From Marinomonas profundimaris (lineage in GTDB: Bacteria; Pseudomonadota; Gammaproteobacteria; Pseudomonadales; Marinomonadaceae): DNA of 64,000 nucleotides. The notes beneath the pieces are model-generated. The model ran no database searches. It was not told where the DNA came from and worked only from the letters and a program-made list of their open reading frames with translations. Below are positions 10,601-20,713 of this stretch, piece after piece. The position numbers and the translations under genes were made by a program. Location of the stretch: contig NZ_AYOZ01000007.1 in the NCBI RefSeq assembly GCF_000508165.1, forward strand, positions 39,559 through 103,558. Reading direction: 5' to 3'. The first letter of the stretch is position 1, and the number at the start of each line of letters is the position of its first letter.

Positions 10601-10785
10601 GTATGGCCGCGATCACCACCATACTGGGTATGATCCCTCTGCTTTTTGATGCGTTCTTTGAAGGCATGGCCGTGGTTATTTCTTTCGGTTTAGGGTTTGC
10701 CACTATACTGACGTTAATTGCCGTACCAGTGTTTTACACACTCTTGTTCCGTGTAAAATACCGCCCATACCGTGACTTTCATTAA
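7699..10785 (+). CDS. RND efflux transporter, AcrB/MexB superfamily
   Basis: A 1028-aa inner-membrane proton-driven pump. Layout is the RND pattern: TM1 at the N-terminus, a large periplasmic porter loop, TM2-6 (about residues 330-500), TM7, a second periplasmic loop and TM8-12 (about 855-1010). The TM4 segment GGLIIALGMLVDNAIVV contains the acidic residue used in proton relay. The sequence type resembles the less-studied acriflavin-resistance branch paired with lipoprotein adaptors. The substrate cannot be told. It overlaps the adaptor stop by one base; a strong terminator follows. Confidence 0.95.
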   Translation: MDIAAYFINRKVTSWMLTLILLIGGTIAFTNLGQLEDPEFTIKDSLIITYYPGASPEQVEEEVTYPIERELQNLPYVDKITSSSKAGYSKVQLTIKDTYRAKELKQIWDEVRKKIRDITGTFPSGVGTPIVLDDFGDVYGVMLAIHGEGYPYKDLENYVDYVKRELVLVDGVAKVTVAGEQDEQVTIEISRSKLANMGIAPSQLETLLQNQNGVSNAGRVKVGSEYIRISPTGEFKDISELENLIVGTPIDGNLIRLKDVATIKREYVEPKTHMVDFNGAKSLLLGVSFASGVNVVKIGATLEQKIAELEYQQPVGLSMDPIYFQSKEVDRSVSNFLLNLVEAVGIVILVLLVFMGIRSGILIGIVLLLTILGTFIVMDYFKINLQRISLGGLIIALGMLVDNAIVVTEGVLIGLQRGMTKVQAASAVVKQTKWPLLGATVIAVTAFAPIGLSPDAVGEFVGSLFYVLLISLLLSWITAITLTPFFCDLFFKDSIAKANDDGEVAELEDPYKGFIFTGYKWLLDKAMRFRWITVLLLVGCLVTSGWAFQFVKQAFFPPSTTPMFYMDIQMPEGTHIEDTYEKVSEIEKELLNDDRIEYVTSTTGQGALRFMLTYNAEQANSSYAQFIVRTKEKEAIPDLLKDLYFKMQEDYPELEVKLQRLQLGPASGAKLETRISGPDPKMLRQFSAKIQEIYRSDGGLENIKDNWRQPVKVLRPIFNDAQARRLGISKTELDDVLLTNFTGSQIGLYREGTDLLPIVRKAPASERVSIDQIRDLQIYSPASGSYVTLSTLVSGFETVWEDPIIERRDRKRTITVMADPKILGDETAMAIFGRTKGAIEAITLPPGYSLEWGGEYESSTDAQANIFKALPMGYLFMFIITILLFNSIRVPLTIWFCVPLALIGVSTGLLVMNSAFSFMALLGFLSLSGMTVKNGIVLADQISYEFDQGTERYEAIFNSAVSRVRPVCMAAITTILGMIPLLFDAFFEGMAVVISFGLGFATILTLIAVPVFYTLLFRVKYRPYRDFH

Positions 10786-10805
10786 TCTGTAAGCCGCAGT
10801 ACCAC

Positions 10806-10846
10806 AGAGAGTCTTAACACCTTAGCGTGCTAAGACTCTCTGTTTT
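10806..10846 (+). terminator. Intrinsic terminator after the RND operon
   Basis: AGAGAGTCTTA (10806-10816) pairs perfectly with TAAGACTCTCT (10831-10841), followed by GTTTT. The loop contains a competing small hairpin, CTTAGC-GT-GCTAAG. It separates the RND pair from the next LysR gene. Confidence 0.85.
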
Positions 10847-10870
10847 CCCCTTTATTCTATTGAGACAATT

Positions 10871-11851
10871 ATGCATTTAGACGACGTATTAAAACTGGAT
10901 ATTAAGTTACTCGTCGCTTTCGTTACCATCATGGAAGAAGGCAGCGTATCGCGTGCTGCTGAACGGCTAGGTGTTACGCAGCCTGCATTAAGTAAAAGTT
11001 TACAGCGACTCAGAGAGTTGTTTAAAGATTCACTGTTCACTCGCCAAGCGTATGGGTTAACGCCCACAGCCAGAGCGTCTGAACTGCAAGATATGATTCA
11101 GCCGATTTTGAGCTCATTATCCGAATTGATGAGCCCGAATTCCTTGGATTTAAAAAATCTGGACCGCCGCTTTAAATTGCGCGTCGATGAAGGGGATCTT
11201 GAAAACTTTATCGAGCCGCTCCTAGCGTCACTGCAATACCAAGCGCCGGCAATGAGACTGTCTATCAGTACATGGGGAGACACTCATTTAGACGAATTGA
11301 CTTCGGGCAATGTTGATCTGGGCATTATGCGAATAAACGACACGCCCAGCAATGTGCGTAGCAAGCTTATCGGCTATATGGAAGCCTGTATTGTATTGAG
11401 CGAAGCCCACCCGCTCTTTCACAAAGATGAAGTCAGCCTCGATGAACTGCTTTCGCACAAGGTGGTGACGCATCATTTACGCAGCCACCGCAGCAGCTCG
11501 TTTTCCAAAACAGAGCAAAAACTGAAGCAACAAGGTTATGTAATTAACCCAACGCTCGAAACAGACAGTTTGATGGTCGCCATGCAGGCAGTAAAGCGCG
11601 GAATGGCCTTAGTCACATCCCGCTCTATTGGCGACCTGTTTATCAATGTCATGTGTGAAAAAGCCAACTTTTACCCAGTCAAGCTTCTCCCCATTCCCAA
11701 ACAAGTATTGGAAATCGACGACTTCAATGGACGCCACCCCATTCATATATTTTGGCATGAGCGTTTCAATAATGACCTCGCTCACCGTTGGCTCAGAGAA
11801 CAAATTGTGTTCTTTATGCGTGAATCCCCATGGATGCACTTGCCCGATTAA
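10871..11851 (+). CDS. LysR-family transcriptional regulator
   Basis: A 326-aa LysR protein with the N-terminal winged helix (about residues 8-68): LVAFVTIMEEGSVSRAAERL, then TQPALSKSLQRLRE and DSLFTR. The rest is the effector-binding domain. It lies in the same direction as the RND pump but after a terminator, so it is probably an independent transcript; whether it regulates the pump is unclear. The stop is 12 bases from the convergent DUF1653 gene. Confidence 0.9.
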   Translation: MHLDDVLKLDIKLLVAFVTIMEEGSVSRAAERLGVTQPALSKSLQRLRELFKDSLFTRQAYGLTPTARASELQDMIQPILSSLSELMSPNSLDLKNLDRRFKLRVDEGDLENFIEPLLASLQYQAPAMRLSISTWGDTHLDELTSGNVDLGIMRINDTPSNVRSKLIGYMEACIVLSEAHPLFHKDEVSLDELLSHKVVTHHLRSHRSSSFSKTEQKLKQQGYVINPTLETDSLMVAMQAVKRGMALVTSRSIGDLFINVMCEKANFYPVKLLPIPKQVLEIDDFNGRHPIHIFWHERFNNDLAHRWLREQIVFFMRESPWMHLPD

Positions 11852-11863
11852 ACCAACACAACA

Positions 11864-12085
11864 TTATCCTGCGTCGCGTTCGGCTCTTACCCAGTCGAAA
11901 CGCGGGATACTTTCCCCATCGATCTCAACCGATTCTTTGAACATGCTCAACGGCCTCGCCCACCAACCAAACTCACCGTATAAAGCCTGATAAATAACCA
12001 GACTTTCTTCTGTTTCACTGTGTTTTACCACACGCTCAACCCAATATTCAGCGCCTTTATAATGTTGGTATACGCCAGTTTTCAT
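11864..12085 (-). CDS. DUF1653 domain protein
   Basis: A 73-aa protein matching the DUF1653 pattern: GVYQHYKGAEYWV near the N-terminus, LVIYQALYG in the middle and PRFDWV near the C-terminus. The fold is a short beta-rich domain of unknown function common in proteobacteria. It stands alone between a convergent LysR gene and the divergent ast genes. Confidence 0.88.
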   Translation of the reverse strand: MKTGVYQHYKGAEYWVERVVKHSETEESLVIYQALYGEFGWWARPLSMFKESVEIDGESIPRFDWVRAERDAG

Positions 12086-12241
12086 GGTTTATTCCTCTGT
12101 ACTTTTAAAAAATCGACCACAATTAGCCAATATTCGGAAAAATCTGTCGCTAATAAGAAAGTGTGTCTCTTACGCACTTTATCGAACTCAGTGATAATAC
12201 TTAGCACATAAACGCTTACAACGAATTTTTAGGAATTGTAT

Positions 12242-13255
12242 ATGTATCTAGTACGTCCAGTAGATTTTGCAGATCTTCCCGCACTGGAACGCCTTGCTCA
12301 GCAAGCCGGTATAGGCATTACAAATTTTCCAGCCAACCGAGAACGCTTAAACGACAAAATTGCGTCATCACGTAGATCGCTTCAAACCGATGTCGTTCAA
12401 CCGGGCGATGAATCCTACTTGTTTGTGTTGGTTGATACCAGCAATGAACAAATAGTCGGTTGTTGTGGCATCGATGCCATGGTCGGAGCCGATGCGCCTT
12501 TTTACAGTTATCGCATTGATGAAGTGGTTCATGCTTCGCCGCAGTTGCAAATTCATAACCGAATTCCTGCCCTGTATTTATGCCATGACTACAGTGGCAC
12601 CAGTCGACTTATTGCGTTGGTCGTCGATAAGGCGCATCAAAACCCGCTTGCCATGTCCTTGCTATCTAAAGCCAGATTGCTCTTTATTGCCCGTTATCCA
12701 GAACGTTTCACCAAGCGTCTGTTTGCAGAGCTTCGTGGTGAAAGTGACAAACACGGCTATTCTTCCTTTTGGGATGCTCTTGGAAAGCACTTTTTTTCCA
12801 TGGACTTTCAAAAAGCCGACTACCTTTCAGCGGTGAGCAACAAACATTTTATTGCAGATTTAATGCCTCGTTACCCGATTTATGTACCGACATTACCTGA
12901 AGCGGCGCAAGATGTGATTGGCGTCATTCATGAAGATTCCAGCCAAAGCGCAGACATTTTATTGGAAGAAGGCTTCGAGTTTAGAGGCTATGTAGACATT
13001 TTCGATGCAGGGCCAACCATTGAAGCCAGAACAGAAAGTCTTCACACCATTACTCAGCAAAAAACAGGCAAGGCGTTGTCTCTGACCGAAAAATCAAAAG
13101 GCGCAATGCACCTTATATCGGCAGGGCATCTGGAGCATTTTCGCGTTACAGCGGCGCCGGCAGAACCTCAAGTTGCGGGGTTGGCCGTAGAGAAAGAAAC
13201 ACAAGAACAGCTCGCTATTTCAGCAGGCCACCGCATTCAGTGGGTCGAACTGTAA
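12242..13255 (+). CDS. astA: Arginine N-succinyltransferase, first subunit (AstA/AruF type)
   Basis: AstA transfers succinate from succinyl-CoA to the alpha-amino group of arginine, the first step of the succinyltransferase route of arginine degradation. The 337-aa product begins MYLVRPVDF and carries the AstA-family segments around ALERLAQQAGIGITNFP and the GNAT-like core. ATG at 12242 is preceded by AGGA at a 7-base spacing; an upstream in-frame TTG lacks such a site. The next gene is a clear paralogue, as in pseudomonads, where AruF and AruG form a heteromeric enzyme. Assignment to the AruF-like role is by order. Confidence 0.92.
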   Translation: MYLVRPVDFADLPALERLAQQAGIGITNFPANRERLNDKIASSRRSLQTDVVQPGDESYLFVLVDTSNEQIVGCCGIDAMVGADAPFYSYRIDEVVHASPQLQIHNRIPALYLCHDYSGTSRLIALVVDKAHQNPLAMSLLSKARLLFIARYPERFTKRLFAELRGESDKHGYSSFWDALGKHFFSMDFQKADYLSAVSNKHFIADLMPRYPIYVPTLPEAAQDVIGVIHEDSSQSADILLEEGFEFRGYVDIFDAGPTIEARTESLHTITQQKTGKALSLTEKSKGAMHLISAGHLEHFRVTAAPAEPQVAGLAVEKETQEQLAISAGHRIQWVEL

Positions 13256-13350
13256 AACAACATTTTTAGAGAGTGCCATAAACGCCATTGTCGTTCACGC
13301 GCTCTGTACCGTTTCAAAACGGATTATATTACTACGAGAGGATTACTATC

Positions 13351-14394
13351 ATGATGGTCATACGCCCAATCTGTCAAAATGACCTGAAGTCACTTTATCG
13401 ACTTGCAGAAAAAACCGGAGTGGGTTTTACCTCTCTGGTTGCAGATGAAACCATTCTTCAAAAGAAAATCGATGGCGCAGTTCGCTCTTTTTCCAAAGAA
13501 AACGTCACCAAACCGACCAATGAAGACTACCTAATGGTGCTAGAAGACAGCACGACAGGTGAAATTGTCGGTACTTGCGGCATTTTAGCGGCCGTCGGTT
13601 TAGATGAACCTTTTTACAGCTACCATTTAGGCACCATCACACACGCCTCACGTGAGCTGGGTGTTCATAACGCGGTGCCAACGCTTATTTTGAACAACGA
13701 CTTCACTGGTTGCAGTGAAATTTGCACCTTATTTTTAGAAGAAGACTTCCGTCATTCTAAAAACGGTCAGCTGCTTTCAAAAGCGCGCTTTATGTTCATG
13801 GCACAATTCCCAGAACGCTTCACCGAAAAAGTCTTCGCAGAAATGCGCGGTGTGAGCGATGAAAATGGCGTCTCTCCTTTATGGGAAAGCCTTGGCCGTC
13901 ACTTTTTCTCTATCGACTTTAAAGAAGCCGATGAACTGACTGCGCAAGGCAACAAACAATTCATTGCCGAATTGATGCCAAACAACCCGGTTTACGTGAA
14001 CTTATTGCCAAAAGCAGCCCGTGACGTATTAGGTAACGTTCACACAAACACCGTTCCAGCACGCCGCCTGTTGGAACAAGAAGGTTTCCGCTACGAAAAC
14101 TACGTCGATATTTTTGACGGCGGCCCTAGTTTAGAAGCCCGTGTTCAAGACATTAGAGCCGTTCGCGACAGTCGCTTGTGCCTTGCCAATATTGGCCAAC
14201 CAAAAGGCGTTGGCGAAGGCAGCCATTACTTAGTGTCTAACGCAAAAGTTACTGACTTCCGTTGTATTTTGATCCAACGTTCCGTACCACCAGGCAGCGC
14301 CTTAACCTTAACGCAAGAAGAAGCCGATGCACTTTGCATCACGACGAAAGAGCCGGTACGAATCGTCGAATTGTCGCCGTATTCAAGACACTAA
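13351..14394 (+). CDS. astA: Arginine N-succinyltransferase, second subunit (AstA/AruG type)
   Basis: A 347-aa paralogue of the preceding protein, aligned over its whole length (RPICQNDLKSLYRLAEKTGVGF against RPVDFADLPALERLAQQAGIGI type segments; FSIDFKEAD; LMPNNPVYVNLLPKAA). The ATG at 13351 has GAGAGG at a 9-base spacing; a further upstream in-frame ATG at 13288 would add a non-conserved tail. Presumably forms a hetero-oligomer with the first AstA. A second start three bases later (13354) is possible. Confidence 0.92.
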   Translation: MMVIRPICQNDLKSLYRLAEKTGVGFTSLVADETILQKKIDGAVRSFSKENVTKPTNEDYLMVLEDSTTGEIVGTCGILAAVGLDEPFYSYHLGTITHASRELGVHNAVPTLILNNDFTGCSEICTLFLEEDFRHSKNGQLLSKARFMFMAQFPERFTEKVFAEMRGVSDENGVSPLWESLGRHFFSIDFKEADELTAQGNKQFIAELMPNNPVYVNLLPKAARDVLGNVHTNTVPARRLLEQEGFRYENYVDIFDGGPSLEARVQDIRAVRDSRLCLANIGQPKGVGEGSHYLVSNAKVTDFRCILIQRSVPPGSALTLTQEEADALCITTKEPVRIVELSPYSRH

Positions 14395-14413
14395 TTCACT
14401 CATTATCATCACC

Positions 14414-15938
<1,525 letters not shown>

Positions 15939-15986
15939 TGCAAAGCATCGTTTTAGCGTCTTACAACCGATAACATTGAGGTAATT

Positions 15987-17333
15987 ATGAACACAGCGAC
16001 AGAAGCCAATTTTGATGGCTTAGTGGGCCCAACCCACAACTACAGCGGCCTTTCATTTGGTAATGTCGCTTCGTTAAATAATTCAGCGCGCCCATCCAAC
16101 CCAAAAGCCGCAGCGAAACAAGGCTTAACCAAGATGAAAGCCTTGGCGGACATGGGTTTTGTGCAAGGCGTATTAGCACCACACGAACGACCACATATTC
16201 CATCGCTGCGTAAACTCGGTTTCAGCGGAACGGACGCTCAGGTATTGCAACAAGTTGCCAAACAAGCACCAAAGTTACTGGCCGCTGTAAGCTCAGCATC
16301 TTGTATGTGGACAGCCAACGCCGCAACGGTTTCCCCTAGTGGTGATACCCAAGACGGTCGAGTTCACTTTTCACCGGCAAACCTCGTAAATAAGTTTCAT
16401 CGCTCCATCGAGCACGAAACCACGGGCGCGATTTTACAAGCTACTTTCCGAGACGATAAACATTTTGCGCATCATTCTGCTTTACCAAGTGTTGATCACT
16501 TTGGTGACGAAGGCGCTGCAAACCACACACGTTTTTGCCATGGATATGGTGAAAAAGGCATCGAGTTTTTTGTTTATGGTATGGAAGCGTTTAACATGAA
16601 TGCGCCTCGCCCAGAAAAATTTCCGGCTCGCCATACACTAGAAGCATCACAAGCAGTTGCTCGTCGTCACGGATTAACACCCGATCAAGTGGTTTACGCG
16701 CAGCAGAACCCTGCGGTTATCGACGCCGGTGTTTTTCACAACGACGTGATCGCCGTGGGGAATCGCAACGCGCACTTCTATCATCAAGAAGCATTTCTCG
16801 ACACCGCTAAGATGAAACAAGACTTGCTAACAGCGTGGGGAGACAGAGCATCTGAATTCCACCTGATTGAAGTGCCTACAGCGTCTGTATCGGTTCAAGA
16901 TTGCATTCAGTCTTACCTGTTCAACAGCCAACTATTAAGCCGTGGCGACAACGACATGGTATTAGTGGTGCCTGGCGAATGTGAAAATAACTCGGCTGTT
17001 TGGGCCTATTTGAACAGCTTAGTCGCAGGTAAATCGCCCATCAATGAAGTGAAAGTATTTGATTTAAAACAAAGCATGAGCAACGGCGGCGGCCCTGCTT
17101 GCCTTCGACTTCGAGTCGCATTAACCGACGCAGAACAAAAAGCGATTAACCCATCAACCCTAATGAATGACGTCTTGTTTGAACGTTTGAACACATGGGT
17201 CGATGCACATTATCGCGATGAATTGCACGAAGCGGATCTTGCGGATCCTCAACTGCTGATCGAAAGCCGCAACGCACTGGATGAACTGACACAGATAATG
17301 GATCTTGGAAGCGTTTACGAATTTCAGCGGTAG
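15987..17333 (+). CDS. astB: N-succinylarginine dihydrolase
   Basis: AstB hydrolyses N2-succinylarginine to succinylornithine, CO2 and ammonia. The 448-aa protein has the expected amidinotransferase-fold triad: E175 in GDEGAANH, H251 in [11 protein letters not shown] and C372 in GGPACLRL, with the N-terminal [15 protein letters not shown] signature. It is the last gene of this cluster; astC and astE, needed to finish the pathway, are not in the window. Confidence 0.96.
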   Translation: MNTATEANFDGLVGPTHNYSGLSFGNVASLNNSARPSNPKAAAKQGLTKMKALADMGFVQGVLAPHERPHIPSLRKLGFSGTDAQVLQQVAKQAPKLLAAVSSASCMWTANAATVSPSGDTQDGRVHFSPANLVNKFHRSIEHETTGAILQATFRDDKHFAHHSALPSVDHFGDEGAANHTRFCHGYGEKGIEFFVYGMEAFNMNAPRPEKFPARHTLEASQAVARRHGLTPDQVVYAQQNPAVIDAGVFHNDVIAVGNRNAHFYHQEAFLDTAKMKQDLLTAWGDRASEFHLIEVPTASVSVQDCIQSYLFNSQLLSRGDNDMVLVVPGECENNSAVWAYLNSLVAGKSPINEVKVFDLKQSMSNGGGPACLRLRVALTDAEQKAINPSTLMNDVLFERLNTWVDAHYRDELHEADLADPQLLIESRNALDELTQIMDLGSVYEFQR

Positions 17334-17390
17334 GATACAGTTAATGCAAAAGACTGCCGACAAATCATAATACAATTATTTATAGCATGA

Positions 17391-17478
17391 GAGATCGTTT
17401 CTCGATGTAACGAGCGAAGCTAAAACGAGTCTATTTTTAACAAAGTGTTAGCAAGCGCAGTCGTCGAGAAAAGATCGC
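17391..17478. repeat. Long imperfect inverted repeat between astB and the DUF1904 gene
   Basis: The arms at 17391-17405 and 17464-17478 match as inverted repeats in 13 of 15 positions (core TTTCTCGA / TCGAGAAA), separated by 58 bases. It lies between two convergent stops, so it could act in termination for both, or be a remnant of a small repeat element. Confidence 0.4.
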
Positions 17479-17811
17479 TTAAAAATGCTCGCCATTCTCG
17501 TAATAATCCTTGCCTTGTAAATCATGAAACAAAACGGTGATATCTTGCCCGCTGTCCACCAAAGGTCTGACTAACTCTTCGATGATTAAGGCGACTTTGC
17601 GTTTTACTTCGTCTCCTCGATCAAACCACAGCACATCAAAAAAGGGGTACGCTGGAGAAGCGCCACCCACAGCAAGGTACGTGGTCGCTTGGTATTCAAG
17701 TGTAAAGTGAGAATTCGGTGTGTCCGTTATCTCTGCAAGGTTTTCAATCAAGATATCAGAAATAGACTCTAGCTCGTCAAACGCCAACCCTCTAACGCGT
17801 ATATGAGGCAT
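17479..17811 (-). CDS. DUF1904 family protein
   Basis: A 110-aa protein with the DUF1904 layout (PHIRVRGL at the N-terminus, FFDVLWFDRG in the middle, DITVLFHDL near the end), a tautomerase-like small fold in this family. The initiator is followed by proline, and Pro2 is the catalytic base in true tautomerases, so enzymatic activity is conceivable. No neighbour indicates a substrate. Confidence 0.8.
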   Translation of the reverse strand: MPHIRVRGLAFDELESISDILIENLAEITDTPNSHFTLEYQATTYLAVGGASPAYPFFDVLWFDRGDEVKRKVALIIEELVRPLVDSGQDITVLFHDLQGKDYYENGEHF

Positions 17812-17864
17812 ATAAACCCTTCTTTTATTGTTAAAACAGCGTTATTTCCCGCGTATTTTACGCG

Positions 17865-18272
17865 TTAATAATCATCAACATAATCAAATGAGTGTGTTTC
17901 CATCACAGCGCCATCTTGGACGATATCCACACTCCATTTACCATCAAAGCCTGGTAATAAACGTTTACTAGACCAAACACGCCAGCGATCGCCACCAATA
18001 TCAAAGGAAACGTCCGCTTGCTCTTCACCGTCTAATTTCCAACGGTGAATCACTTGACTACCAGACATGCCACGTAAATCGGTAAAAAAATACACGCGCT
18101 GAATGCCGCCGTATTCTACTTTGACGACCGGGCCAATATTATCAATGGGTTCCCGATCAATAACGTCGGTCGAAAACTGAGCTCGAGCAACGGTGCTTTC
18201 AGCCCAAGCGGGTAATATCGTTGAAAACGACATTAGACCAACTAGCGCGATTCGGGTTAGCGTTTGCCACAT
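17865..18272 (-). CDS. Secreted DUF2914 domain protein
   Basis: A 135-aa exported protein: a signal peptide ending at about AWA-ES (residues 1-24), then a DUF2914 domain with VARAQFSTDVIDREP, VYFFTDLRGMSG, HRW and the C-terminal GFDGKWSVDI. It is predicted periplasmic. Function is unknown. It stands between the DUF1904 gene and gpt on the same strand, with a terminator upstream at 18383-18422 separating it from gpt. Confidence 0.82.
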   Translation of the reverse strand: MWQTLTRIALVGLMSFSTILPAWAESTVARAQFSTDVIDREPIDNIGPVVKVEYGGIQRVYFFTDLRGMSGSQVIHRWKLDGEEQADVSFDIGGDRWRVWSSKRLLPGFDGKWSVDIVQDGAVMETHSFDYVDDY

Positions 18273-18374
18273 AGTAACATCCTATTTTCTTTGACACGGT
18301 GGATCATAAGGTAACGCTTTTATTAACGTTTTTGTTATGACGAATATGAGGATAAAGTTAGCTTAAAAAGGCGT

Positions 18375-18422
18375 AAAAAAAACGAGAGTTTTGTGAAAAT
18401 TTGCAATTCCTCTCGTTTTTTT
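18375..18422 (-). terminator. Intrinsic terminator after gpt
   Basis: CGAGAG (18383-18388) pairs with CTCTCG (18410-18415), with flanking A8 and T7 tracts that extend the stem in either direction. Read on the minus strand after the gpt stop it ends in eight T residues. The symmetry would also allow plus-strand termination. Confidence 0.75.
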
Positions 18423-18460
18423 CTGTAAGGGTGTGACTTGAGATACGCTGACAGTAAAAC

Positions 18461-18961
18461 TTATTTTCCCTGACGATCCGCAAGTGGTGTCGAGAAAGTG
18501 TATTCCATGTCCCAAGGGAAGCGAATCCACGTATCTTGGCTCACTTCCGTGATAAAAGTATCCACGAGTGGTTTACCGGCTGGCTTTGCATAAATCGTCG
18601 CGAAGTGTGCCTTTGGCAGCATTTCACGCACTTTTGCCGCAGTTCGACCTGTATCCACAAGATCATCGACCAAAATAAAACCTTCGCCGTCGCCTTCCAC
18701 ACCTTTCAGCACACTCAGCTCACCTTGTTTCATCGCAGCATCGCCTTTTTCATCGGCGCCGTAGCTCACAATACAAATGGTGTCGATCAATCGAATGTCC
18801 ATTTCACGACACAGAATCGCCGCTGGAACCAAACCACCACGAGTAATCGCAATAATGCCTTTCCAAGGACCTTGCTCAAGCAATCGCCAAGACAAAACAC
18901 GCGCATTTCTATGCAACTCTTCCCATGACACTGGAAAATCTTTTGAATAAGGGATCATCAA
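18461..18961 (-). CDS. gpt: Xanthine(-guanine) phosphoribosyltransferase
   Basis: A 166-aa purine salvage enzyme converting xanthine, guanine or hypoxanthine with PRPP to nucleotides. The PRPP-binding loop reads [13 protein letters not shown] (about residues 94-108), and the C-terminal [11 protein letters not shown] motif fits the Gpt family. Two adjacent ATG codons open the frame; the first is given. Single gene, with its own terminator downstream. Confidence 0.92.
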   Translation of the reverse strand: MMIPYSKDFPVSWEELHRNARVLSWRLLEQGPWKGIIAITRGGLVPAAILCREMDIRLIDTICIVSYGADEKGDAAMKQGELSVLKGVEGDGEGFILVDDLVDTGRTAAKVREMLPKAHFATIYAKPAGKPLVDTFITEVSQDTWIRFPWDMEYTFSTPLADRQGK

Positions 18962-19082
18962 GGCTCCTACGCTTTTCTATAAGCGGTTCGTTTTCGTATT
19001 TCAATTCTGTTTCAATTTAAGACCATTCTGCCTTTAATCAGAAGCAGATTATTATCAAATACAGTGAATGACACTAGAAGGG

Positions 19083-19595
19083 TTAGGATTTTAACGGCAT
19101 AGGCAGTCCCGCCGCAACAAAAGTTACCCGATCGGTCAATTTAGCCAGCGCTTGATTCATTGCCCCAGCTTCGTCGCCAAAGCGTCGAGCCAGCGCGTTC
19201 ATCGGCATAATACCCAACCCAACTTCGCTGGAAACCAAGACCAAGTCGCCTTGAAACTGCTCAACCGCCAGCAATAATGCGGCTTTTTCCTGCTGCAATC
19301 GCGCTTCATCTTCTAGGCAAAGCAGGTTGGTTAGCCACAAGGTAAAACACTCTACGATCACGGCTTGATTAGGCGAGTTTACACCATTTAGCACAGCCGC
19401 CAACGCCAAGGGTTCTTCTATTAGTTGCCATTCTTGAGGGCGATTGTCTTTGTGCTGTTGCACGCGTTTTTCCATCTCGTCATCCCACACTTGAGATGTC
19501 GCGATATAACAAACCGGTTTGCCAGAGGCGGCGACTTGCTCTTGGGCAAAGGCACTTTTACCACTGCGAACGCCGCCTAATACGAGATGCTTCAT
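19083..19595 (-). CDS. cobU: Adenosylcobinamide kinase / adenosylcobinamide-phosphate guanylyltransferase
   Basis: A 170-aa bifunctional enzyme that phosphorylates adenosylcobinamide and adds GMP before the lower ligand is attached. The N-terminal LVLGGVRSGKS holds the P-loop at residues 7-14, as in CobU/CobP. The ATG at 19595 overlaps the TGA of the preceding gene by four bases (ATGA), so they are translationally coupled. A longer upstream in-frame extension would run deep into cobC without homology. Confidence 0.95.
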   Translation of the reverse strand: MKHLVLGGVRSGKSAFAQEQVAASGKPVCYIATSQVWDDEMEKRVQQHKDNRPQEWQLIEEPLALAAVLNGVNSPNQAVIVECFTLWLTNLLCLEDEARLQQEKAALLLAVEQFQGDLVLVSSEVGLGIMPMNALARRFGDEAGAMNQALAKLTDRVTFVAAGLPMPLKS

Positions 19596-20713
19596 GCGAG
19601 CTCTCCTCGTGAATAACCACCTTGAGTTTGGCCGCCTGCGCTTTTCAACAAGCGAATCAGCGCGCTGTTTAGCGCATCCATTTCCGCCATCGCGGGTAGC
19701 GCGACTCGAATCCACCCTTCGCCCAAGCGAGTATGAATGCCCACTTGATGCAACATTTCAAACACTTGCGCAGCGTATTCGTCACTGTCTAGCGTCCAAG
19801 TCACAAACAAAGGATTCAGCACGCTGTCTTGGGAATCAAAAATGGTGTTGAATTTTGGCATCACGCGCTCGACAAACGCAGCTTGTCGCTGCTGTAAAGA
19901 CTGCATGGCTTGCACTTGCCATGCTTTATCCGCAAAGGCCAAACTCACAAGATGCAAACTTGGCGTTGCCACAGGCCAAGGCCCTAATAAATTGCTTAAT
20001 GCGTGTTGCCATTTCGCCGCACAAAAAGCGAAACCAACACGCGCGCCCGCCAAACCAAAAAATTTCCCTACCGACCGAAGGACAAACAGAGACTCAGGCC
20101 AATGAGATGGCGTTACGCCCGTTAATACACTTCGCTCAGGGCAAGGATCAATAAAGGCTTCGTCAATCACCAAGCTCGCGCCTTGTTTTTCCGCGTGGTC
20201 AATCAACGCCGACAAGGTAGACGCTGACGCCCACTCTCCCGTTGGATTATTAGGGTGAATGACCACGGCGACCGCAAAATTCTGCTCAAGCAGTTCTTCC
20301 ACGGCGTCATAAAAAAACAGCTCAAAACCCCACTTCTGCCAAGCAAACGCGTGTTCTTGATAACCAATGCGAGGCACAAAAACACGAGAATCGCTTAGTG
20401 TCTTCAACTCACGAAGCAGAATGGGTAACGACTCAATAATATGCTGTGAACCCGCACCAATCACACTAGGACGGCAGGCATAATACTGTTCTGCCATATC
20501 AAGTAACGCGACTTGATCCGGCAAGTCCATCCACAAAGACGCTGCCATAGTAGGAACCGGCCAAGGTTCACGATTGCACGCGGAGGATAAATCCAACCAA
20601 CTCAATGCATCGTTACCCACTTTGCGTTGCCAGTACGCCAAATCACCACCGTGCTTGGGCGGTTCTAACACTAATCTAGACGTTCGTTCGGAAGGTATTA
20701 AACCAACAGACAT
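19592..20713 (-). CDS. cobC: CobC/CobD-type PLP enzyme, probable L-threonine-O-3-phosphate decarboxylase
   Basis: A fold-type I aminotransferase-like PLP enzyme (373 aa) that makes the aminopropanol linker of cobalamin. It carries PNNPTGEW, LVIDEAFIDPC and the PLP-lysine segment SVGKFFGLAGARVGF, all as expected. The start at 20713 follows GGGGA at an 8-base spacing; an ATG five codons earlier (20728) is possible. It overlaps the end of cbiB by 16 bases and cobU by four. Decarboxylase versus aminotransferase activity is settled by context, not by a residue I can point to. Confidence 0.9.
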   Translation of the reverse strand: MSVGLIPSERTSRLVLEPPKHGGDLAYWQRKVGNDALSWLDLSSACNREPWPVPTMAASLWMDLPDQVALLDMAEQYYACRPSVIGAGSQHIIESLPILLRELKTLSDSRVFVPRIGYQEHAFAWQKWGFELFFYDAVEELLEQNFAVAVVIHPNNPTGEWASASTLSALIDHAEKQGASLVIDEAFIDPCPERSVLTGVTPSHWPESLFVLRSVGKFFGLAGARVGFAFCAAKWQHALSNLLGPWPVATPSLHLVSLAFADKAWQVQAMQSLQQRQAAFVERVMPKFNTIFDSQDSVLNPLFVTWTLDSDEYAAQVFEMLHQVGIHTRLGEGWIRVALPAMAEMDALNSALIRLLKSAGGQTQGGYSRGELA